Part shown: piece after piece, positions 57,909 through 64,000 of the stretch
Position numbering within the stretch: position 1 is the first letter of the stretch
Layout of the letters: the number at the start of each line of letters is the position of its first letter
Assembly: GCA_963779515.1 (NCBI GenBank)
Contig: CAVZYN010000015.1
Coordinates: forward strand, 1-64,000
Direction of reading: 5' to 3'
Length of the DNA: 64,000 nt
From: CAVZYN01 sp963779515
GTDB taxonomy: Bacteria; Pseudomonadota; Alphaproteobacteria; Rhizobiales; Hyphomicrobiaceae
Made by a program: the position numbers and the translations under genes
Notes under the pieces: generated by a model
The model's input: the letters and a program-made list of their open reading frames with translations, nothing else
Databases searched by the model: none
What the model was told of the DNA's origin: nothing

Positions 57909-58397
57909 ATGGAGCCGATCACCACGATGCCTGTCGTCAACTTGTCCGTGAATGGAAAGCCCGCACGGGCCGACATTGCGTCAGATGTTCTCCTCGTCAC
58001 GCTCTTGCGCGACAATCTCAACCTCAAAGGTACGCATGTCGGCTGCGATACCAGCCAATGCGGTGCCTGCACGGTTCACGTCGATGGCCGCTCGGTGAAA
58101 AGTTGCACCATGCTGGCGCTCGAAGCCGACGGCGCATCCGTCACGACGATTGAAGGCATGGCGGCGCCGGACGGCTCGCTGCATCCGATCCAAGACGCGT
58201 TCCGCGCCCATCATGGCCTCCAATGCGGTTTCTGCACACCCGGCATGGTGATGGCGTCCGCCGCGCTGCTCGCCAAAAATCCGCGACCGACCGATGCCGA
58301 CGTGCGTCATGGCCTCGAAGGCAACATCTGCCGCTGCACCGGCTATCAGAACATCGTCGATGCGGTGCTCGCCGCCGCGCACACCATCAAGGTTTGA
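57909..58397 (+). CDS. 2Fe-2S small subunit of a CO/xanthine dehydrogenase-like enzyme
   Basis: The 162-aa protein has an N-terminal plant-type ferredoxin fold with VGCDTSQCGACTVHV and a later Cys that complete the first 2Fe-2S centre. The C-terminal helical domain has CGFCTPGMVM and NICRCTGYQNI for the second. It passes electrons from the molybdenum centre of the large subunit to FAD. ATG 57909 is chosen; ATG 57927 would drop six residues. It leads an S-M-L operon located just downstream of the rRNA terminator. Confidence 0.93.
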   Translation: MEPITTMPVVNLSVNGKPARADIASDVLLVTLLRDNLNLKGTHVGCDTSQCGACTVHVDGRSVKSCTMLALEADGASVTTIEGMAAPDGSLHPIQDAFRAHHGLQCGFCTPGMVMASAALLAKNPRPTDADVRHGLEGNICRCTGYQNIVDAVLAAAHTIKV

Positions 58398-58402
58398 TCG
58401 CC

Positions 58403-59214
58403 GTGAACCCATTCAACTTCTTTCGCGCCACCTCCATCAGCGACGCGCGCACCCAATTTTCCGCCGCGGCCGATGCCCGCTATCTCGCCGGTGGCCAGAC
58501 CCTTCTCCCTGTGATGAAGCAGCGACTCGCGGCACCCAGCGATCTCATCGCGCTCGCGAAAGTCACCGGAACTTACCGGAATCACCGTCACTGCTGGCGA
58601 AATCGCGATCGGCGCCATGACGCGCCACGCCGATGTGGCGGCATCCGCTGACATCCGCCGCGCGCTCCCCGCGCTTGCCCATCTCGCCGGCGGCATCGGC
58701 GATCCGCACGTCCGCAATCGCGGCACCATCGGCGGCTCGCTCGCCAATTCCGATCCGTCCGCCGATTATCCCGCCGCCGTCCTCGGTCTCGGCGCCACCA
58801 TCCACACCGAAAAACGCGCAATTCCCGCCGATGATTTCTTTGTGGGGATGTTCACGACCGCGCTCGAGCCGGGCGAACTGATCACCCGCGTGACGTTCCC
58901 GCTGCCTCAGCGCGCCGGATACATCAAATTCCCCAACCCCGCCTCCCGCTATGCCGTCGTCGGCGTCATGGTGAGCCAAGGCAAGAGCCGGCGTCCGCGT
59001 CGCCGTCACCGGTGCCGGCCCCAACGCTTTTCGTGTGCCAGAGATGGAAGCCGCCCTCACGCGCTCGTTCTCGCCCGAGGCGATCGCCAGCATCAAGCTC
59101 CCAGCCGACGGCTTGAACAGCGACATTCACGCCTCCTCCGAATATCGCGCGCATCTGATCTCCGTCATCGCAAAACGCGCGGTCCATGCCGCCATCGCAG
59201 GATACGGCTCATGA
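58403..59214 (+). pseudogene. FAD-binding middle subunit of a CO/xanthine dehydrogenase-like enzyme, two frameshifts
   Basis: From GTG 58403 the sequence reads NPFNFFRATSISDA and has GGQTLLPVMKQRL, the FAD pyrophosphate loop. One extra base near 58571 breaks the frame before GITVTAGEIAIGAMTRHADV. The second FAD motif NRGTIGGSLANSDPSADYP is in the corrected frame. A second extra base near 58974 breaks it again before VRVAVTGAGPNAFRVPEME, and the restored end (HAAIAGYGS, stop 59212-59214) overlaps the large-subunit ATG. Deleting the two bases gives an intact subunit of about 269 aa. Left uncorrected, part of this gene appears fused to the large subunit. Confidence 0.86.
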
Positions 59215-61568
59215 ACGCCCCCTTCCGTTTCGGCCAGTCCCAGGTCCGCGTCGAGGACGCACGCTTCCTCACCGGCAACGGCACCTACATCGACGACGTC
59301 AATCTGCCGCGCCAGGCCATCGCCGTCATCAAGCGCGCGGAACTGGCGCACGCCCGCATACTGAAATTGGACATCTCGGCCGCGCGAACGGCTCCGGGCG
59401 TGCTGCTTGTTGTCACCGGAAACGAATGGGTCGCTGCCGGTTACGGCGCGATTCCCTGTCGAACGCCTGTACGTACCAACATCGATGGCTCGCCCTTCAA
59501 AGAACCTGTCCGGCACTGCCTCGCGACCGACACGGTGCGCCAAGTAGGCGAGCCGATCGCGCTGGTTGTCGCCGAAACGGCGGCACAAGCACGTCATGCG
59601 GCCGATCTGGTCGAAGTCGACTACGACCAACTGCCAGCCGTCGCCGATCCCGTCAAAGCGCTCGGCGGTGACGCAGCCCAACTCTGGCCCGGCATTCCCG
59701 GCAATCTTTGCCTCGATTTCTCACTCGGCGACGCCAAGGCCGTCGATGCGGCGATCACGGCGGCGGCGCACGTGGTTCGCCTGACCGTCGTCAACAACCG
59801 CGTCACCGCGGTCGCCATGGAGCCGCGCGGCGTCGTCGCGGATTATGACGCAGCATCCGGCCTGATCACGCTCTGGAACGCGTCGCAGAACATCCACTCC
59901 AATCGCGACATCTACGCCAACACGATCCTGAAAATGCCGCCGGAGAAACTGCGTCACGTCGCGCCCGATGTCGGCGGCGGCTTCGGCGCAAAGAACAGCG
60001 TCTATCCCGAGCCGGCCCTCCTCGCGCATGCCGCAAAGACCCTCGGCCGCCCCGTCAAGTGGACGGCAGACCGCAGCGAAGCCTTCCTGACCGACACGCA
60101 TGGCCGCGATCAGGTCTCCGAGGTAACGCTTGCGCTCGATGCGGAGAAGAAATTTACAGCCCTCAAGGTCGATACCATCGGCAACCTCGGCGCCTGGTGC
60201 GGAACCATGGGCCCGTTCACGCCAACCGGCGGTACCGCGCGCACGCAAGGTGGGCCGTATGCCATTCCGGCCATGAACTACACCGCCCGCGCGGTCTTCA
60301 CCAACACGTCGCAGACCGATCCCTATCGCGGCGCCGGCCGCCCCGAGGCCTCCTTCCACATCGAGCGAATCGTCGAATACGCCGCGCGTCAGCTCGGCGT
60401 CGATCCGATGCAGCTGCGCCGCAACAATCTGATCCCCGTCGCGGCTCTCCCCTACAAGACGCCGATGGGCCTATCGATCGACAGCGGCGATTTTCCTGCC
60501 GTGTTCGAACGCGCGCTGGTGTTGGGTGACTACGAAAACTTCCCCGCCCGTGCAGCGAAGGCAAAGGCGGCCGGGCTGCGGCGCGGCTTTGCCGTCGCGC
60601 CCTATCTCGAATGCACCGGCGGCGTGGTGAAGGAGGAGGCGACCGTCAGCTTCGCGAGCGACGGCTGGGTCGAGCTCTCGGTCGGAAGTCACTCGACTGG
60701 GATGGGCCACGAAACTGCGTTCGCCCAGATCCTCAATCAGCGCCTCGGCGTCGCGATCGACCGCATCCGATTCAGACAAGGCGACACCGCCGCCACTAAG
60801 ATCGGCGGTGGCCACGGCGGTTCTCGCGGCCTCGAAGTCGGCGGCAACGCGGTGTTGAAAACGGCGGACGTCATCGCCGGCAAGGCCCGCGCCATTGCCG
60901 CGCATCTTCTGAATTCGCGCGCCGAGGACATCGATTTCACCAACGGCGTCCTCCGCGATGTGAAAACCAATCAGAGCCTGAAGTTCTCGGACGTCGTCGC
61001 CGCTGCCGCCGATCCGAGCCGCTTACCCGCCGGCATGACCGCCAGTATGGGGGGGTGCGCGCTCAACGCGAGTGAGGTGTTCGAGCGCGAGGCCATCACG
61101 ATTCCCAATGGCGCCCACGCCGCCGAAGTCGAGGTCGATCCGGAAACCGGCGTCGTCCGCGTTGTCGGCTTCTGGGCCGTCGACGATTTCGGCGCGGTTG
61201 TGAACCCCATGCTGGCCGATGGCCAGGTGATGGGCGGCATCGCCCAGGGGCTCGGCCAAGCGCTGCTGGAAGAGATCGTGCACGATCCAGAGTTGGGCCA
61301 GCTCTTGACGGGATCGTTGATGGACTACGCGTTGCCGCGCGCCGACCATATGCCGCCGATGGTGATCGAATATTTCGAGGGCGCGCCGACCAAGCGCAAT
61401 CCGCTTGGCGTCAAGGGTGCGGGCGAAGCCGGCTGCTGCGGCGCCCCGCCCGCGATCGTCAACGCCGTGCTCGACGCGCTCGCCGAGTACGGCGTGCATC
61501 ACATCGACATGCCGCTGACGCCCGAGAAGGTGTGGCGCGCGATCACCGCGACCTCGTCGCGCACCTGA
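59211..61568 (+). CDS. Molybdopterin-binding large subunit of a CO/xanthine dehydrogenase-like enzyme
   Basis: The 785-aa protein has the xanthine oxidase large-subunit layout: RVEDARFLTGNGTYIDDV, APDVGGGFGAKN, and PYRGAGRPEA in the active-site loop. In that loop form I CO dehydrogenase has AYxCSFR, and the form II-like group has (A/P)YRGAGR. GAGEAGCCGAPPAIVNAV holds the conserved Glu. It is therefore unlikely to oxidise CO; aldehydes, nicotinate or aromatic N-heterocycles are options. ATG 59211 overlaps the M-subunit stop (ATGA). It is the third gene of the operon and converges on an ABC ATPase gene. Confidence 0.92.
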   Translation: MNAPFRFGQSQVRVEDARFLTGNGTYIDDVNLPRQAIAVIKRAELAHARILKLDISAARTAPGVLLVVTGNEWVAAGYGAIPCRTPVRTNIDGSPFKEPVRHCLATDTVRQVGEPIALVVAETAAQARHAADLVEVDYDQLPAVADPVKALGGDAAQLWPGIPGNLCLDFSLGDAKAVDAAITAAAHVVRLTVVNNRVTAVAMEPRGVVADYDAASGLITLWNASQNIHSNRDIYANTILKMPPEKLRHVAPDVGGGFGAKNSVYPEPALLAHAAKTLGRPVKWTADRSEAFLTDTHGRDQVSEVTLALDAEKKFTALKVDTIGNLGAWCGTMGPFTPTGGTARTQGGPYAIPAMNYTARAVFTNTSQTDPYRGAGRPEASFHIERIVEYAARQLGVDPMQLRRNNLIPVAALPYKTPMGLSIDSGDFPAVFERALVLGDYENFPARAAKAKAAGLRRGFAVAPYLECTGGVVKEEATVSFASDGWVELSVGSHSTGMGHETAFAQILNQRLGVAIDRIRFRQGDTAATKIGGGHGGSRGLEVGGNAVLKTADVIAGKARAIAAHLLNSRAEDIDFTNGVLRDVKTNQSLKFSDVVAAAADPSRLPAGMTASMGGCALNASEVFEREAITIPNGAHAAEVEVDPETGVVRVVGFWAVDDFGAVVNPMLADGQVMGGIAQGLGQALLEEIVHDPELGQLLTGSLMDYALPRADHMPPMVIEYFEGAPTKRNPLGVKGAGEAGCCGAPPAIVNAVLDALAEYGVHHIDMPLTPEKVWRAITATSSRT

Positions 61569-61591
61569 CGCCGGCCGCGACATCGTTCTTC

Positions 61592-61717
61592 ACTTCATCC
61601 TTCTCCCTTTGGGAGAAGGTGCCCCGAAGGGGCGGATGAGGGCTCACACCCTCACCTGTCACGCCCAGCTGACGCTGCTCGTGACATCCTCTCCCGCACG
61701 CGGGAGAGGAATGAAGA
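61592..61717. repeat. Palindromic repeat, family B (intergenic, two hairpins)
   Basis: Starts CTTCATCCTTCTCCC and ends GGAGAGGAATGAAG, with arms CTTCTCCC / GGGAGAAG and CTCTCCCGCACGCGGGAGAG plus GGGGCGGATGAGGG. It lies between the convergent dehydrogenase and ABC operons and likely ends both transcripts. Confidence 0.75.
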
Positions 61718-61724
61718 TATGCAC

Positions 61725-62825
61725 CTACTCGTCCTTGACCGATCCTGTGTCGCGATAGGCCCAGCAGACGTCGCGCGGGATCGAGACGGGAATGTCGGCG
61801 CCGACCTGATAGCGGGCGGCGGTGCCGAGTTCGAGCACCTCGAGTTTGCGGCCGAACAGATCGATGTCATAGACCGTCTGTGTGCCGAGATAGCGCCGGT
61901 CGAGCACCTTGGTGCGGAACGCGTTGCTGGCATCCTGCCGGCCGAGCGCGATATTTTCCGGTCGCAATGCGAGACGCACGGCGTCACCCGGTGCGAGCGA
62001 ACCGAACAGGCGAACCTCCGCCGCCCCACCACCGAGATCGACGACGCCAGCGCCATTCTCGGCCTTGATCAGACGTCCTGTTACCTCGTTGGAAGCGCCG
62101 GTAAAGTTGGCGACGAACAGATCGGCCGGGCTGTTGTAGATCTCGTCCGGCGTGCCGAGCTGCAGAAGCTTGCCGTCGCGCATGACGCCGATGCGATCGC
62201 CGAGCGCCACGGCCTCGGCCTGATCGTGGGTCACATAGAGTGCGGTCATGCCGGCTTGCTTCAAAATGCGCCGCAGATCATCGCGCAGCCGCAAGCGCAG
62301 TTTCGCATCGAGGTTGGAGAGAGGCTCATCCAAGAGGATGAGCTGCGGCCGATAGACGAGGCTTCGCGCGAGGGCGACGCGCTGCATCTGCCCGCCCGAC
62401 AGCGAAACGACGGGACGATCCGCGTACTCGGTGAGACCGACGAGCTCGAGTGCGCCAGCGATCATCTTGTCGGCTTGGCCCGCCGCCGACTTCCGGTGCT
62501 TCAGCGGGTAAGCCACATTCTGGCGCACCGTCATGTGCGGCCACACCGCATAGGATTGAAACACCATGCCGATGTTGCGATGCCGCGGCGGAATGAGGAT
62601 GCCTTTCTCCGGCGCGGAGACAACTTTGTCGCCAATGCTGATGGCGCCGCCGGTCGGATGTTCGAGCCCGGCGACACAGCGCAGCGTCGTCGTCTTGCCG
62701 CAGCCCGAAGGCCCGAGCAAGACGACGATTTCGCCTGCTGGCACGTGAAAGCTGACCCCGTCGACCGCGGCGCGGCCAACGTTGAAAGCTTTCTTCAGAT
62801 CCTTGACGTCCAGCGGTGCCGACAT
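61725..62825 (-). CDS. ABC transporter ATP-binding protein (iron(III)/2-aminoethylphosphonate type)
   Basis: The 366-aa protein has Walker A GPSGCGKTT near residue 38, Q-loop MVFQSYAVWPHMTV, signature LSGGQMQRVALARSL, Walker B LILLDEPLSNLD and the H-loop THDQ. A C-terminal TOBE-like region (about 285-365) follows. These features match FbpC/PotA-type importers. It is the last gene of an operon that reads permease - binding protein - ATPase, 14 bp after the binding-protein gene. The substrate follows from the binding protein and is not certain to be iron. Confidence 0.93.
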   Translation of the reverse strand: MSAPLDVKDLKKAFNVGRAAVDGVSFHVPAGEIVVLLGPSGCGKTTTLRCVAGLEHPTGGAISIGDKVVSAPEKGILIPPRHRNIGMVFQSYAVWPHMTVRQNVAYPLKHRKSAAGQADKMIAGALELVGLTEYADRPVVSLSGGQMQRVALARSLVYRPQLILLDEPLSNLDAKLRLRLRDDLRRILKQAGMTALYVTHDQAEAVALGDRIGVMRDGKLLQLGTPDEIYNSPADLFVANFTGASNEVTGRLIKAENGAGVVDLGGGAAEVRLFGSLAPGDAVRLALRPENIALGRQDASNAFRTKVLDRRYLGTQTVYDIDLFGRKLEVLELGTAARYQVGADIPVSIPRDVCWAYRDTGSVKDE

Positions 62826-62839
62826 CGTTCAAACTGCCC

Positions 62840-63862
62840 TTACTGGCGGTAGTTGTAGGTCTTGTTCCAGTCGGCGATCCACGTGTCGCGCAGTTTTTCA
62901 TACTGCTCGAAGTTCGGGATCCAGACTTTCACGGTCTTCGGGTCCCAGCCTTTGGGATAGGCCGGCGGGTTCTTCAGCGCCGAGATATTGCCCTGCTGCG
63001 TGACCATGAACGTCTGGCCTTCGATGGAGGCGCGCCAATTCAGGAACAGGCGCGCGGCGTTCGGGCTGGCGGCGTTCTTTGTGACGCCTTCCGCGTAGGG
63101 GTTCACCGGCACACCTTCCGGCGCGAACACGGCATCCAGCGGCGCACCGTCACGGATCTTCGTGTAGACGATGTTGTAGAGCAGCGGCGAGATCGAGATT
63201 TCGCCGCGCACCAGCGCGTCCGACGCCGGCGCACCCGAGGGATAGAGCACGTTTTCGAGTGCTGCTTGTTTGGTGTGATAGTCCTCGCCCATGGTCTGGC
63301 GCTCGAACATCACGCGTGTCCACGTCGTGCCGCCCGACGGCGCGATCACCTGGCCGATCAGTTTGCCCTTATATTCGGGCTTCGTCAGATCTGCCCAACT
63401 CTTCGGCGGGTTCTTGACGAGCTGCGAATTGTACGCGATCGACCAGCCAATGGTCACCGACGGCCACAGCTTCGGCGAGATCTGCATCCCCGGTGTGAAG
63501 TCGGCTGCATTCGGCGGCGCGTAGTCGGCGAACAGATCGTTGAGATCCTTCAGGAGACCGCGATCCGAGTGGCTGATGATGTCGGCGGTCAGCTTGTTGG
63601 CGGCGGCTTCGGTCTTGATGCGGGTAATCAGCTGCCCGCCGGGCGCGCGCACCATCTCGACCTTGATTTCCGGGAACCGCTTGTTGAAGGCTTTGATAAC
63701 CTCCTGCTCGGTCTCGGCGAAGTTCGCCGTGTAGAAGACGAGCTTGCCTTCCTTCTTGGCGGCGGCGATCAAGTCCGCCGAGCCATACTCTTGTTGAGCG
63801 AGCGCCGGTCCCGCGGCGAGCCCCAATGCCAGAGCGGCGATGGTGGTGCGTCGTGTCAGCAT
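62840..63862 (-). CDS. ABC transporter substrate-binding protein (iron(III)-type)
   Basis: The protein of about 340 aa starts at ATG 63862 with GGAGG upstream. It has a signal peptide (MLTRRTTIAALALGLAAGPALA-Q) and a family 1 fold: KEGKLVFYTANFAETEQEVI, FEIKVEMVRAPGGQL-like FPEIKVEMVRAPGGQ, and SPLLYNIVYTKIRDGAPL. Such proteins bind iron(III), thiamine, phosphonate or small organic acids. The paired Tyr ligands typical of FbpA are not obvious, so a non-iron ligand is quite possible. Confidence 0.9.
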   Translation of the reverse strand: MLTRRTTIAALALGLAAGPALAQQEYGSADLIAAAKKEGKLVFYTANFAETEQEVIKAFNKRFPEIKVEMVRAPGGQLITRIKTEAAANKLTADIISHSDRGLLKDLNDLFADYAPPNAADFTPGMQISPKLWPSVTIGWSIAYNSQLVKNPPKSWADLTKPEYKGKLIGQVIAPSGGTTWTRVMFERQTMGEDYHTKQAALENVLYPSGAPASDALVRGEISISPLLYNIVYTKIRDGAPLDAVFAPEGVPVNPYAEGVTKNAASPNAARLFLNWRASIEGQTFMVTQQGNISALKNPPAYPKGWDPKTVKVWIPNFEQYEKLRDTWIADWNKTYNYRQ

Positions 63863-63901
63863 GTCAATCCTCCTGGTGAAGTGTTTCAGTGTCATGTCTG
63901 C

Positions 63902-64000
63902 TTATCCTGCGCGGCCCACGCTGGTTTGTGTGCCACTCGAAATCAAATTCAAGATGCCGATCAGAACGCCGAGTAATAGCGTCTGTATCAGGCTGAACGC
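63902..64000 (-). CDS. ABC transporter permease, C-terminal fragment
   Basis: The last 33 codons of a gene whose start is beyond the window edge: AFSLIQTLLLGVLIGILNLI is a membrane helix, followed by SSGTQTSVGRAG and a TAA at 63902-63904. The position upstream of the binding protein, in the same orientation, identifies it as the operon's inner-membrane permease. It is too short for a family call on its own. Confidence 0.75.
   Translation of the reverse strand, partial: AFSLIQTLLLGVLIGILNLISSGTQTSVGRAG

Noticed and set aside
58617..61568. A 983-aa protein fusing FAD and molybdopterin subunits
   Set aside because: The fusion exists only because of the frameshift near 58974; the segment between them is Arg-rich and non-homologous, and the proper M-subunit end with an ATGA overlap is in another frame.
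57909..61568. Aerobic carbon monoxide dehydrogenase
   Set aside because: The active-site loop lacks the AYxCSFR motif of true CO dehydrogenases.

Overview
The window is about 64 kb of GC-rich chromosome from an alphaproteobacterium, most likely of the order Hyphomicrobiales (Rhizobiales). Four things support this: the rRNA operon order 16S - tRNA-Ile(GAT) - tRNA-Ala(TGC) - 23S - 5S; a helix-9 intervening sequence in the 23S gene; an mbfA gene with an Irr-type iron box; and the large number of solute-binding-protein transporters (TRAP, TAXI-TRAP, tripartite tricarboxylate, ABC). Genus is not assigned.

Layout. 1-9 kb: a TPR protein, an AtuA-like pair whose small gene is frameshifted, DNA polymerase I, an acyltransferase-3 membrane protein, an amidohydrolase and a hicBA-type toxin-antitoxin pair. 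9-14 kb: an operon of TAXI binding protein, ThDP-dependent decarboxylase/synthase-like enzyme and fused TRAP permease. 14-22.4 kb: a TctC-type binding protein, cupin, NTF2-like protein, unknown protein, broken metallo-beta-lactamase-fold lactonase, SDR, tautomerase, Gfo/Idh/MocA oxidoreductase, fumarase/aspartase-superfamily lyase and DUF3597 protein. 22.4-32.7 kb: fsa-like transaldolase, priA, a lipase-like protein, NIPSNAP, an FG-GAP protein, mbfA, mobA-mobB, a degenerate subtilase and an alpha/beta hydrolase. 32.9-38.2 kb: a complete tripartite tricarboxylate transporter with a frameshifted binding protein, then DUF1761-dgoK-dgoA. 38.3-45.6 kb: a TRAP transporter and its MarR-like regulator, divergent from a fused hydantoinase/5-oxoprolinase. 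45.8-52 kb: clpB, an MFS transporter and an M23 peptidase. 52-57.8 kb: the rRNA operon. 57.9-64 kb: a CO-dehydrogenase/xanthine-dehydrogenase-like SML operon and a convergent ABC transporter that runs off the window.

Most modules pair an uptake system with catabolic enzymes for small organic acids, amino-acid derivatives or sugars acids, the profile of a soil or water oligotroph. Three families of short palindromic repeats lie between genes, and one family is also found in frame inside polA and inside the hydantoinase gene. Eight single-base +1 shifts interrupt five otherwise well-preserved genes. All are the same sign, which suggests assembly errors more than true gene decay. The strongest regulatory sites are a perfect 17-bp palindrome between the MarR-like gene and the hydantoinase, and a perfect Irr box in front of mbfA. 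No CRISPR array, prophage or insertion sequence was seen.
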